Assembly: GCA_038146865.1 (NCBI GenBank)
Contig: JAYQSL010000006.1
Location: forward strand, 1 to 64,000
Direction: 5' to 3'
Source: GCA-2709075 sp038146865
GTDB lineage: Bacteria > Pseudomonadota > Alphaproteobacteria > MPNO01 > UBA2964
DNA length: 64,000 bases
Below the pieces are notes generated by a model. It saw nothing but the letters and a program-made list of their open reading frames with translations, did no database searches and was not told the origin of the DNA. Below, one piece after another: positions 7,758 through 16,436 of the stretch. A program made the position numbers and the translations under genes. The stretch's first letter is position 1. Every line of letters starts with the position of its first letter.

Positions 7758-8516
7758 ATGGATCAAAACGAAACAATCGATATTGTTGAAGAAGCAGAGA
7801 GAGAAGAAGCTCGGAAGATGATTGAGCTTGGTGAGATGATGGTTTACCGATCTAATATCAATAAGCTCGCCGACGGAGAACACACGCCTGGTTGTAGTTT
7901 TACGATGAGTGCACTTAAACCAAGCCTGATGGGCGAAGACCCTCGTCTTCCTGCCATGCCTGAGAGGCCAACGTTAATAGATTTTTTCAACCTTCGATTT
8001 GGTCCCTCCAAGATGCACCTTCTCCAAAGCGCGAGGCTAGCCCAGAAGAATGGCCTTCCAGAAAAAATTATCCTAGGATGTCTTCTCCACGATATCTCCG
8101 TAATTTCTTTTTTTCGACCAGATCATGGGTACTGGGGGGCAGCAATGCTCGAACCCTATGTGGATGAAGAGGTTTCATGGGCTATTCGGATGCATCAACC
8201 GCTGCGGTTTTTTCCCAATGATGAACTGGGTTATGAGTATCCCGAAGTCTACGCGAAAAGATTTGTTGGATATAAATTGCCTGAGTACATCGTGCGCGAC
8301 GCAGAAATGGCCAAAAATCACAAGTGGTACATGTCAGCAATGCAGATCTGTCTTAACGACCTTTACTCTTTCGACCCCGAGGTCGTCGTCAACATAATGG
8401 ATTTTGAAGACATCATAGGAAGACATTTCAAGCAACCCAAGGAGGGCCTTGGTAATGATAATACTCAGGCATCTCATATATGGCGAACTCTTAGAAGACC
8501 CGCTAACGCCTTATAA
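7758..8516 (+). CDS. HD-domain protein of the dioxygenase cluster, function unknown
   Basis: A 252-residue protein with an HD-type metal-binding core: LLHDISV (H111-D112) and PDHGYWGA (H123), followed by an amphipathic helix and MHQPLRFF. HD proteins are phosphohydrolases, oxygenases of the MIOX type or, when degenerate, non-catalytic. AGGGAG supports the ATG. It follows the beta subunit by 135 bp and ends at a terminator, so it closes the presumed operon. In aniline clusters the comparable accessory protein is the unrelated glutamine-amidotransferase-like TdnT/AtdA2, which is absent here; whether this protein fills that place is speculation. Confidence 0.65.
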   Translation: MDQNETIDIVEEAEREEARKMIELGEMMVYRSNINKLADGEHTPGCSFTMSALKPSLMGEDPRLPAMPERPTLIDFFNLRFGPSKMHLLQSARLAQKNGLPEKIILGCLLHDISVISFFRPDHGYWGAAMLEPYVDEEVSWAIRMHQPLRFFPNDELGYEYPEVYAKRFVGYKLPEYIVRDAEMAKNHKWYMSAMQICLNDLYSFDPEVVVNIMDFEDIIGRHFKQPKEGLGNDNTQASHIWRTLRRPANAL

Positions 8517-8524
8517 AACACAGA

Positions 8525-8552
8525 GTAAAAAGGGGGCATTGCCCCTTTTTAC
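8525..8552. terminator. Bidirectional intrinsic terminator
   Basis: A perfect 11-bp stem, GTAAAAAGGGG paired with CCCCTTTTTAC, encloses a 6-base loop (8536-8541). It has A and T runs on both flanks of the GC core, so it can act in both directions. It sits between the convergent HD-protein gene (ends 8516) and the FAH-family gene (ends 8622), as expected. Confidence 0.85.
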
Positions 8553-8621
8553 GAAATCCAATTTGGCTCTTTTAAAAGGTACTGATAGATCAGTATTTAA
8601 CTTCTGATACCAGCCCATTTT

Positions 8622-9578
8622 TTAGCTAATATGTGTCCTTAATACGCCGATTTGCGGGCTACTAATGTCTACAATATCTCCAGACTTCAGAAACCGGTCT
8701 TTAACCGGCTTGCCATCATCCCCTGTGGGGGATGAGTCCATGGCAGTACCCTCAGCGGTTCCTCCTGAGATCATGTCTCCTGGCATAAAGGTAAAATCTT
8801 GGGACAGGTGTTGGAGATATTCTGCGTAAGAAAACGCCATATCCCCTGAGACAAATTTCTGTCTCCCCTCACCATTAACGCTGGTCTCCACATCAATTTT
8901 CATGAAGTCTATGTCCCCGACCAATATGCATGGGCCAACAGAGCAACATCCATCAAAGTTTTTTTGAAGGGCAAATTTGAGAGGACCTCCCTCCGGGGAC
9001 ATTCTGATGGACCAGTCTCCGAGCAGAGTCACTCCCCAAACATGATCGGCAATGTTTTCGGCCTTTATATTTTTTCCTGGCCTACCAATCACCACTGCGC
9101 ACTCACCCTCGTAATCTAGGTAGGTGCATCTTTCAGGATAGGACATAGTTCCTCCATGACCGAGGGACTCTCTGTCAATTTTCCAGAAACCCCAAAAGCC
9201 TCTCTCCCGAACATAATCAGATGGGTCTCCCTTGATGGGATTAGGCTCACCCCGCTCTACGCGACGTTGAGCCATGGCAATCGCGTGCGCCGGGTAATTG
9301 CCACCACAACAAGCGATCCGACCACCAGGAACCCGTGGCGCATGCAATGTCGTCTCCTCAGAACTATGGAGAATTTCATCACCGGCTTCCCCCAGATTTT
9401 CGACCGCTGACTGAAGCTTATCTAGGAGATCTCTTCCACCCTCAATTAAGTCCTGGAGACTTGAAAACTTACTCGCGTTTGGATCTCCAGCTTTGCTTAA
9501 AGCACCGGCGACATCAACAATATGAGTGTCCTTAAGCACACCTGTTCTTTTTTCAGGCCCATAAACAACAACCTTCAT
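8622..9578 (-). CDS. Fumarylacetoacetate hydrolase (FAH) family protein
   Basis: 318 residues with an N-terminal cap and the FAH catalytic domain. The domain's metal-binding acidic pair is E157 and E159 in LDYEGECAVVIG, followed by GDWS (D188) and the C-terminal PGDMISGGTAEGTAMD block. Family members hydrolyse C-C bonds of acylpyruvates or isomerise/decarboxylate 2-oxo-dienoates during aromatic breakdown. With a 3-hydroxybenzoate 6-hydroxylase-like gene further on, a fumarylpyruvate or maleylpyruvate hydrolase role in a gentisate branch is possible, but no gentisate dioxygenase is seen. It is leftward, 125 bp after the DHP-decarboxylase-like gene and probably co-transcribed. Confidence 0.8.
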   Translation of the reverse strand: MKVVVYGPEKRTGVLKDTHIVDVAGALSKAGDPNASKFSSLQDLIEGGRDLLDKLQSAVENLGEAGDEILHSSEETTLHAPRVPGGRIACCGGNYPAHAIAMAQRRVERGEPNPIKGDPSDYVRERGFWGFWKIDRESLGHGGTMSYPERCTYLDYEGECAVVIGRPGKNIKAENIADHVWGVTLLGDWSIRMSPEGGPLKFALQKNFDGCCSVGPCILVGDIDFMKIDVETSVNGEGRQKFVSGDMAFSYAEYLQHLSQDFTFMPGDMISGGTAEGTAMDSSPTGDDGKPVKDRFLKSGDIVDISSPQIGVLRTHIS

Positions 9579-9703
9579 AGATTTCTCCCTTAATAATGAC
9601 TGATTATAAAACGATTATGACCGTCAAACACTGACCGGCAAGAGCTTAAACTTGGGCAACTCGACACTTATACGGGAAATATTACTCTTAATTCTAATTT
9701 TTA

Positions 9704-10708
9704 TTAAACCCGCAGTTGATGGAATGGCTCCCAAGCCTCTTTTGCAAATATGTCCTCTGGTTTTAGGTGCTTTTGGGTAACCCCTTGTTCAAAACAGTAG
9801 CGCAAAAACGCCTCTATTGTTCGGCGATTGCGGGAAATTCCGTACGGCCAATAATCGCCATCTGGAAAAAATTCATCACTTATGCGTTGAACGTGCTGGA
9901 ACAACCAAGGTAAGGCGATTTGTGAAACATTCATATCACGCATTCTTCGGATCGAATTGTTCTTTGCTTCTTCAAAAGCATTAAACATGTTTCGTGCGAT
10001 CCACGGGTTTTTCTCGTAAGTGCTCCGCTTCAATGCCACCGTGTGCATAATTGGAAAAATACCGGTCTTCGAGAAATACTCTCTTTCGGCAGTCTCAAAT
10101 TCCGGATAAAGGCGTGTTATAGACTTGTCTCCCGCCAGCATTCGCCGCGGAGGATCGGCGGTAATAAGCGCATCAATCTGACCATCCACGAGCATGTCCG
10201 CCAAGGACCCATCGGTCAAATCGGTCAAGCTTATACCATCTGGGGGGCGTTCTGCTGTATTGTCTAAGCGGCCGGGACTGTTAGGACCTAATTGATACCA
10301 GTAAATTTCTGTAAGCGGTATTCCGATAGTTTCAGACAGCCAACCGCGCGCATAGGTCGTGGCAGTCTGCGCCCATTGGGGTAGTCCGATTTTTTTCCCT
10401 CTTAAATCCTCCGGACTTTTGATTGAACCGTCTGATCTTATGTAAACCCCTGAAAGCCTGAAAAGCCGTGAAGGAAAAACGGGAATGAGAACGAAAGGAG
10501 CTTCACCTCTGTCGATGGCTTGGCAGGACATTGCAAAAGAGATTTCAGAAACATCCCACTCCTGATCTTGAAGAAACCTTTTAAAGGTCTCTTCAACCTC
10601 CATAACCAGGCTTGTCAGCTCTATCCCCTTTGGCTTTACAACGCCAGTAAAGAGATCTCTCACGTGATCGTAATCGTTCACGCCCATGGTCAGGTGTATA
10701 TCGCCCAT
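9704..10708 (-). CDS. 4,5-dihydroxyphthalate decarboxylase (Pht5)-family protein, paralogue 1
   Basis: 334 residues with the periplasmic-binding-protein-like fold (NMT1/THI5-type) of Pht5, which removes one carboxylate from 4,5-dihydroxyphthalate to give protocatechuate. Characteristic stretches are LTMGVNDYDHV at the start, RGEAPFVLIPVFPSRLFRLSG, SPEDLRGKKIGLPQWAQTA, ARGWL and GIFPIMHTVALK. There is no signal peptide, which supports a cytoplasmic enzyme and not a solute-binding protein. A close paralogue lies at 20224. Pht5-family members in other genomes are often annotated without known substrate, so the decarboxylase activity is likely but its acid is not established. Confidence 0.72.
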   Translation of the reverse strand: MGDIHLTMGVNDYDHVRDLFTGVVKPKGIELTSLVMEVEETFKRFLQDQEWDVSEISFAMSCQAIDRGEAPFVLIPVFPSRLFRLSGVYIRSDGSIKSPEDLRGKKIGLPQWAQTATTYARGWLSETIGIPLTEIYWYQLGPNSPGRLDNTAERPPDGISLTDLTDGSLADMLVDGQIDALITADPPRRMLAGDKSITRLYPEFETAEREYFSKTGIFPIMHTVALKRSTYEKNPWIARNMFNAFEEAKNNSIRRMRDMNVSQIALPWLFQHVQRISDEFFPDGDYWPYGISRNRRTIEAFLRYCFEQGVTQKHLKPEDIFAKEAWEPFHQLRV

Positions 10709-10749
10709 TAAAATCCCCCAGCTTCCGATCGATTCAAATTATTCTTGAC

Positions 10750-11241
10750 TCAGCTTTTAGTCTTTACCTTTTTTTCGGTAAAATCTTGAAACGCCCTTAA
10801 AGTCTCCTCACTACAATGGTGTTCCATCCCTTCAGCATCGGCCCAAGCCGTCTCCTCCGAGACTCCTAATGCGATTAGAAACTCGACAATGATGTGGTGA
10901 CGCTTGCGACATTTTTCAGCGATCAAGCGCCCCTCCTTTGTTAAGAAGATCGATCGATAAGGCTGCGCTTTCACCAATTCCAGCTGCTGCAACCGTGTAA
11001 CCATTTTATTGACCGTAGCTGAGGTAACGCCCAACCTCTTGGCGATTTCAACTGCTCGGGCTTCCCCTTCCTCATCGATTAAATCCGCAATGAGTTCGAC
11101 ATAGTCTTCGATGGTCTCTGTCTCTCTGGCCTGGCGCACCTGTCGAAAGTGCCCAGCTTGCGTGTCGGGAGTCAGGTAGGCGGAGACTGCACCGCCTTTT
11201 CCGACCCCCATTTTATTCCCATCTGTATTCGTTTTGCTCAT
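10750..11241 (-). CDS. mntR: DtxR-family manganese-responsive regulator MntR
   Basis: 163 residues. The N-terminal winged helix is at about 43-105 (EIAKRLGVTSATVNKMVTRL is the recognition region), followed by the iron-dependent dimerisation domain with EKCRKRHHIIVEFLIALGV and AEGMEHHCSEE, whose His, Glu and Cys residues are the usual metal ligands. MntR proteins bind Mn(II) and control Mn transport genes. The N-terminal extension of about 40 residues is ordinary for Gram-negative MntR. It is divergent from the frameshifted Mn transporter gene, and an MntR-like dyad lies between them. Confidence 0.85.
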   Translation of the reverse strand: MSKTNTDGNKMGVGKGGAVSAYLTPDTQAGHFRQVRQARETETIEDYVELIADLIDEEGEARAVEIAKRLGVTSATVNKMVTRLQQLELVKAQPYRSIFLTKEGRLIAEKCRKRHHIIVEFLIALGVSEETAWADAEGMEHHCSEETLRAFQDFTEKKVKTKS

Positions 11242-11289
11242 TTTTACGGCATTTCATTTATTTTCCCAGTATGCAACCTGCCTCACTCG

Positions 11290-11333
11290 TTGACAATTTT
11301 ATTCTATAGACCAATATTTTTAGCCTAAGCTAA
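11290..11333 (+). promoter_or_regulatory. Promoter with MntR-box-like dyad upstream of the Mn transporter
   Basis: TTGACA (11290-11295) is followed after 17 bp by AATATT (11313-11318). Immediately downstream is a perfect dyad TTAGC-CTAA-GCTAA (11320-11333). Its TAGC-N4-GCTA core equals the centre of the E. coli MntR box (TAGC-AAAG-GCTA). A dyad at the transcription start fits direct control of the transporter by the divergently encoded MntR. Confidence 0.6.
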
Positions 11334-11363
11334 TCTTTTATCCTATTGCTAGAGATTGCAGAC

Positions 11364-12568
11364 ATGGCCTCAGCCAGCGTTGGAACTAAAAACAGGTCTC
11401 CGGGAAAAGGGTTTCCGCGGCCCAATACTGACCCGCTGAGGTTGGGCTTTTTAACGATCCTGATTACTGTTAGCATCGTCTCGCCAAAAGCTGGAGGTCT
11501 CATCGCAAAGAGTCTTGCCGACGCTTTCCTTCAAGTTACGGTATTTGTGGCGTTCACACTCACCATTTTCTACACTTTAGAGGCTTGGTTTAGGATTGAT
11601 GCCAAAGGACTGCTGAAAAAATATTCCGCCTGGCAAGTTCCGGTTGCTGCTTTTCTGGGCGCCCTGCCTGGCTGCGGTGGGGCTGTTATGGTGATCACAC
11701 AGTACGTACGTGGTGGCATAAGCTTTGGCGCGGTCGTCAGTGTTTTAACCGCGACCATGGGAGATGCAGCGTTTCTATTACTTGCGCAAGAGCCTCTAAC
11801 TGGGGTCGGTATCTTTGCTGCGGGGCTTAGCGTAGGGGTAGTCTCTGGTTACGTTGTAGACTTCATCCATGGGACCGACTTTCTCCGTTCAAAAAGCACC
11901 AACGTCAATCCGCTTCAGGCACCCGTAAATCGGACTGTGAACTCCAAATTCCTACATGTGATGTGGTGGCTGTTTTTAATACCCGGCCTATCATTGGAAT
12001 TGCAATAGCCTTCCAAGCAGACGCGGCAGCCCTTTTTGGTGTGTTTGAAAATGTCGATACAATTCTGTTTGTTGGTGTCGGGGGTGCGCTGATGTGCATA
12101 AGTGTTTGGTGTTTTTTTACCTCAAACACACCGGAACCCGGTTCTTCCTGCACCCCTCAACCCAGTTTTTCGAGGGTCAAAGCATTAAATAATGCTATCT
12201 CAAAAGTGATAGGTGACACCTGCTTTATTACAGTTTGGGTCGCAATAGCCTTTTTAATTTACGAGCTAGGCGTCTTTTTTACTGGATTGGATTTGCGGAA
12301 TTTTTTTCAAATATGGGCACCTTTGGTCCCTCTCATCGCTATTTTAATTGGCTTTATACCGGGCTGCGGCCCTCAGGTTGTGGTCGCTGCGATGTATCTT
12401 AACGGGGCAATACCTCTTTCCGCGGAACTCGGTAACGCGATAAGCAATGATGGGGATGCACTGTTCCCTGCCATAGCCATCGCGCCCAAAGCGGCAGTCA
12501 TTGCAACACTATATTCTGCAGTTCCTGCGGTAATCGTGGCTTATAGCTGGTACTGGCTTTTCGAGTAG
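11364..12568 (+). pseudogene. Putative manganese/heavy-metal transporter (ArsP_2-like family), frameshifted
   Basis: A polytopic membrane protein of about 400 residues is split between two frames. The first frame (11364-12008) has the N-terminal helices and LGALPGCGGAVMVITQYVRG; the second (to 12568) has the repeat-like GFIPGCGPQVVVAAMYLNG, SNDGDALFPAIAIAPKAA and further helices. The two PGCG motifs suggest an internal duplication. The frame must move by -1 at about 11988-11993 to give a continuous PGL-IIGIAIAFQAD, so one base appears missing. Divergent MntR supports a Mn role. ATG 11364 is preferred over TTG 11346. It may be a true mutation or a sequence error. Confidence 0.7.
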
Positions 12569-12590
12569 AAAAACCGCTTACAAATATCAC

Positions 12591-13922
12591 TTAGACGCTA
12601 GCCGGGATATCACCAAGCCTCTCCCTGAGTCTTGCATCAACCCAATGGGCAATGGCCAACACCTGCCCATCGAAATGTTGGCGACCAACGAGCTGAATGT
12701 TTACAGGCATTGCATGGGGGCCCTCAAACAAAGGGAGGTTTACCGCAGGCATATACATCTGTGTCCACAAACGATTAAAAACGGCGTTTCTAATTTCCAA
12801 AATGCCAATTGGTGCTTCGCCAGGAAGGCTCGGCGTAATGAATAAATCATAACCGGAAGCAATTTCATCGATTTGCGCTCTAGCTGCATTTAAAGAAGCT
12901 GTTGAATTTTGGTAATCGGCGAGCTTCAGTCCTCGAGCAAATTCAACCCGCTCTTGGTTGTGTTGATTAAAATCCGAGAAATGGCTTGTTATTTCCTGAT
13001 CAAGGGCCCTAGCGCCCTCCCACGCATTGATCACCGCAAAATCATCAACGATTTCGACAAATCTATCTGGCAAATCAACATCTAAAATCTGTGCTCCTGC
13101 ATCGCCGAGCAATTCTATTGCCAAAGCGATAGCTGATCTGGTGCACTCTTCGGCTTGTTCCCAGGCCGCGGTCCTAACGATCCCAATCCGCGGATGAGCG
13201 CCCTTATCAAGCAAAGGATGAACGGGCTCTCCAACATTTACAGAACGCATCAAAATCAAATCATCAATCGACCTCGCGAACAATCCGATTGTGTCAATAC
13301 TTTGTTTGCAGTGCCTAAAACCCGCCCTGTCAATCCCATTGAGGCTAGCCTTAAATCCATAAACACCATTACTTGCGGCGGGACCTATAACGGAACCACC
13401 CGTCTGCGTACCATTAGCAAGCGTCACCATGAAATCCGCCACTGCCGCACCAGAACCACTGGATGAAACACTGGCCGTGCGTGCAAAGTCGTGTGGGTTT
13501 TTTGTTCCTATCGGTTGAGGACAAGCAAATTCAGTGGTCACAGTTTTACCCATGATTACTAATCCGGCATCCCGCAACGCAGCCACACAGGCTGAGTCCT
13601 CTCCCCATAGTTTACCCAGATAGGGACGGAAACCATGAGCCGTCGGCATTTCCAAAGTGTCAAACACATCTTTAACGCCGACCGGTATCCCGTGAAGGGG
13701 CGAACGTCGCGGTGTTTTATCAAGATCCCGGGCTTGTTTCAGAGCTAAATCCGGATCAATGAATGCCCAAGCATAAATCTCCGGGTCACGCGTTTTTATC
13801 CTTTCAAGGCAATCAATGACTAAGCCCTCTGATGTAATTTCTCCGGATTCTATTTTGGCAGCTGCCACGCTGGCAGTTAGCCCGTTGAGACCGAAATGCC
13901 CTGCAGTAGAGAGATCTGTCAT
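12591..13922 (-). CDS. Amidase-signature family amidase
   Basis: 443 residues of the amidase-signature (GatA-like) family, which hydrolyses amide bonds by a Ser-cisSer-Lys triad. K84 lies in GIPVGVKDVFDT, the cis-Ser region is SVSSSGSGAAVAD (about 151-163) and the nucleophile is S177 in GTQTGGSVIGPA. There is no GatB/GatC neighbour, so this is more likely a catabolic amidase than part of the tRNA amidotransferase. Its substrate is unknown; release of an aromatic or gamma-glutamyl amide would suit the surrounding aromatic genes, but this is only context. It ends 20 bp from the convergent transporter gene. Confidence 0.85.
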   Translation of the reverse strand: MTDLSTAGHFGLNGLTASVAAAKIESGEITSEGLVIDCLERIKTRDPEIYAWAFIDPDLALKQARDLDKTPRRSPLHGIPVGVKDVFDTLEMPTAHGFRPYLGKLWGEDSACVAALRDAGLVIMGKTVTTEFACPQPIGTKNPHDFARTASVSSSGSGAAVADFMVTLANGTQTGGSVIGPAASNGVYGFKASLNGIDRAGFRHCKQSIDTIGLFARSIDDLILMRSVNVGEPVHPLLDKGAHPRIGIVRTAAWEQAEECTRSAIALAIELLGDAGAQILDVDLPDRFVEIVDDFAVINAWEGARALDQEITSHFSDFNQHNQERVEFARGLKLADYQNSTASLNAARAQIDEIASGYDLFITPSLPGEAPIGILEIRNAVFNRLWTQMYMPAVNLPLFEGPHAMPVNIQLVGRQHFDGQVLAIAHWVDARLRERLGDIPASV

Positions 13923-13937
13923 CAGTTATTTCCTCAA

Positions 13938-14249
13938 TCAAAATCTTTGAATTTTACCAATTGCCATTTTTGGCAATTTCTCGACAAAATTAATAGACCA
14001 GTGATATTTATATCCAGCTAGCACTGTCTTACAGAACCGAAATAATTCTTCAATTAATTGATCTGAATTCTTCTTGGCGTCCGCGAACCAAAAGTAAGGC
14101 TCATCTCCCAAACTTCCTCTGATCAAATTTTTGGCCGCGTGCCCTTCGTCGAAATGTCGCTCGATAAACGGAACCGTCTCATAAAACCTCTTTGGAAACT
14201 CCGCGGTTGTTGGATAAGAGTGTTTATAGGGCTTTATGACACATTCCAT
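13938..14249 (-). pseudogene. Chimeric remnant ending in an acyl-CoA synthetase C-terminus
   Basis: An open frame of about 103 residues. Its last 40-45 residues (LIEELFRFCKTVLAGYKYHW, then NFVEKLPKMAIGKIQRF) match the C-terminal end of benzoate-CoA-ligase-type AMP-forming synthetases, including the catalytic lysine in GKIQRF. The part before it does not resemble the rest of a CoA ligase and may come from a small EthD-like or unrelated protein. It stands 15 bp upstream of the amidase gene on the same strand. It is best read as decay after a deletion or fusion; expression as a small protein cannot be excluded. An upstream ATG at 14279 would add ten residues. Confidence 0.45.
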
Positions 14250-14318
14250 TCCATCCCTGCCTTTTCTATTTCTTATCAAAACCTTACAATGGGGAGTAGG
14301 GACAAGAAAGAGTTAGAT

Positions 14319-15524
14319 ATGAGTGAAGATAAGCCCATTGTCATTTCTGGAGGTGGAATTGGAGGCCTCGCCATAGCCAGAATGCTTGCCTTCTCTGGAC
14401 GCAAATCCGTGGTTTTAGAAAAAGCGGAGGAATTTGGGGAAATTGGTGCCGGTATCCAACTCGGCCCAAATACGCACCGAGCATTTGACGCTTTGAAGGT
14501 CAAGGAGGCAATGCACCAAATAGCTTGGTTTCCGAGAGACATGATTATGATGGATAGCATTACTGGTGAAGAGATATTGCGCATGCCATCCGGTCGCTCT
14601 CTCACACCCTTTTTTGGTGAGCCATACGCCGTCATCCACAGAGCCGACCTCCATGCAGTTCTCTTTGATGCATGCTCCAAAATGGATGAAATTGACCTAC
14701 GCACATCATCTGAGGTGACTGACTACTCCGAGAGCGGCGATAGTGTTTGTGTTTCTTTGTCAGATGGAGAAGAAATCGAATGCGAAGCCCTTATTGGCGC
14801 AGATGGACTATGGTCGAACATAAGGAGCTCCATAGTAGGAGACGGAGATCCTGTTGTCTCAGGACATATAGCCTATCGAGCGGTTTTGCCCATAGATCAA
14901 GTCCCTGCTGAACTCGGCCAATGGATTGATGATGTGGTTTTGTGGGGGGGACCACGTAACCATTTGGTGCATTACCGGCTTCGACGGGGCGAACTGTTTA
15001 ATATCGTGGCGGTTTTTCATAGTTCTAGGTATGTTGAGGGGTGGGACGAATATGGCGATCCTGATGAATTATATGCGCATTTCGAGGGCGTTCAGGCTCC
15101 GGTAAAGGCCCTATTAGACAAAATTAATGTCTGGAAAATGTGGGTCCTTTGCGATCGGGTGCCAGTCAAAGAATGGAGCAGAGGACGGGTGACCTTGTTG
15201 GGAGACGCGGCACATCCAACGCTTCAATACCTTGCAGCGGGAGCGGGGATGGCAATGGAAGATGCGATTTGCCTCGCCAATTGCATCGAAAACAACCAAG
15301 ACAATATCGTAGAGGCCTTCAAAGCATACCCCGCTGAGAGATATCTCAGAACAGCAAGAGTTCAGCTAACAGCAAGATTATATGGTGACCTATACCATGC
15401 GGAAGGGGTTGCTCGAGAGCTCCGCAATCAACTTTTGGGCGGGAAGAAAGAGCCTGGCTCAAACCCTTACGCGGGAATGGCCTGGCTTTACCAAAAAGAC
15501 AGCGGTCAGCCTGGGGGCATTTAG
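14319..15524 (+). CDS. FAD-dependent aromatic hydroxylase, 3-hydroxybenzoate 6-monooxygenase-like
   Basis: 401 residues, a group A flavoprotein monooxygenase. The FAD-binding GGGIGG is at residues 11-16, followed by E-rich FGEIGAGIQLGPN, the DG motif region LIGADGLWSNIR, and the GD motif RVTLLGDAAHPTLQYLAAGAGMAMED. The C-terminal DLYHAEGVARELRN strongly recalls 3-hydroxybenzoate 6-hydroxylase, which makes gentisate; salicylate hydroxylase is the main alternative. I chose ATG 14319 because it places the dinucleotide fold at the N-terminus; upstream in-frame ATGs would add unrelated sequence. It is divergent from the CoA-ligase remnant. Confidence 0.78.
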   Translation: MSEDKPIVISGGGIGGLAIARMLAFSGRKSVVLEKAEEFGEIGAGIQLGPNTHRAFDALKVKEAMHQIAWFPRDMIMMDSITGEEILRMPSGRSLTPFFGEPYAVIHRADLHAVLFDACSKMDEIDLRTSSEVTDYSESGDSVCVSLSDGEEIECEALIGADGLWSNIRSSIVGDGDPVVSGHIAYRAVLPIDQVPAELGQWIDDVVLWGGPRNHLVHYRLRRGELFNIVAVFHSSRYVEGWDEYGDPDELYAHFEGVQAPVKALLDKINVWKMWVLCDRVPVKEWSRGRVTLLGDAAHPTLQYLAAGAGMAMEDAICLANCIENNQDNIVEAFKAYPAERYLRTARVQLTARLYGDLYHAEGVARELRNQLLGGKKEPGSNPYAGMAWLYQKDSGQPGGI

Positions 15525-15798
15525 TCCTTTGACGACGCTTCTTGATAGGGTCGTGGCCGACCCATGTGTTGTTGGAAATTATTTTGTTTTGTAGGCCGAA
15601 AACAGACCGATTTCATGAAAGTCGAAATATAGGAAGCTGGTCTAAATTGGGTCCAAACGGATGCGTCCACGAAAAGAGCACCCTCTCAGACCTAAACATC
15701 ATCAAACAATAATTTGGCAAACATATTCTCGGACTTGACGGATCAGTCTCGGAGGCGACAATCATTTCGAGATAAGCAATAAAAGTTAGAGCATTCCT

Positions 15799-16395
15799 AT
15801 GTCCCGGCAACTTCTTCCTGTTGTGCAAGAATTCGTAAATAGAGTGCGCGACTATTTTCAACAAAGTTACGACGAGACCGAGCTTTGGGGACGCGTCTGT
15901 GCTGACCTCGAATTACTTTTGAAGGAACCCGATCTAAAAAAAAGCTGCGCCATGTGGCCGGATACAAAAAAAGGGAATGGCCCTCCTGGCAATCTGTTGT
16001 TTTACGAGGATCCAGATTATAATTTTGTCTTAAATGCCCTTGTCAAAACTCCCTTGGCCGAAACCAACATTCATGATCACGGGAAAAGTTGGACCCTCTA
16101 TGGGGTCCTGGAGGGTGGGGAACATATCCAACGTTGGCAAAGGGTTGACAGCAACCCCCGCGAAAGTGGACCCGCTGAACTCAAACAAGATGGGGCCTTT
16201 AACGTAACACCGGGCTACATAGACTTGGTACCCCCTTGGCAAATTCATCAGGAGAAAAATGGCGATCATCGGACTATTGGATTTATCGTCAGATCTCAAC
16301 GTTCCGGTACATTTGACCAATATAGATATGATACAACCAACGGCTCAGTGCGAGTAAACAGCGGGCCAACCCAAATACCTTATGAGTTATCTTAA
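15799..16395 (+). CDS. Cysteine dioxygenase-type cupin protein
   Basis: 198 residues with a single cupin of the thiol dioxygenase family. The iron ligands are visible as H92 and H94 in NIHDHGKSWTLYGVLEG and H150 in PPWQIHQ. Relatives oxidise cysteine or 3-mercaptopropionate to the sulfinate; the exact thiol cannot be told. A 274-bp interval before it has no gene but holds a possible -35 TTGACG. It stands alone on the plus strand, ending 41 bp from the convergent AbrB-family gene. Confidence 0.7.
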   Translation: MSRQLLPVVQEFVNRVRDYFQQSYDETELWGRVCADLELLLKEPDLKKSCAMWPDTKKGNGPPGNLLFYEDPDYNFVLNALVKTPLAETNIHDHGKSWTLYGVLEGGEHIQRWQRVDSNPRESGPAELKQDGAFNVTPGYIDLVPPWQIHQEKNGDHRTIGFIVRSQRSGTFDQYRYDTTNGSVRVNSGPTQIPYELS

Positions 16396-16436
16396 TCCCT
16401 TCAGCAGAGTAATTAATTGTTATTCGCGAATTATCG

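Noticed and set aside
9704..10708. ABC transporter solute-binding protein
   Set aside because: There is no signal peptide, no adjacent permease or ATPase, and the blocks match the Pht5 decarboxylase family, as does the paralogue at 20224.
11970..11995. Programmed -1 frameshifting at CTG-TTT-TTA in the Mn transporter
   Set aside because: The run of five T is not a standard X-XXY-YYZ site. A slip there gives FNTRP instead of the expected LIPGL-type sequence; an indel nearer 11990 fits better.
12591..13922. GatA subunit of the glutamyl-tRNA amidotransferase
   Set aside because: No GatB or GatC neighbours, shorter than usual GatA, and placed among catabolic genes; general amidase is the safer call.
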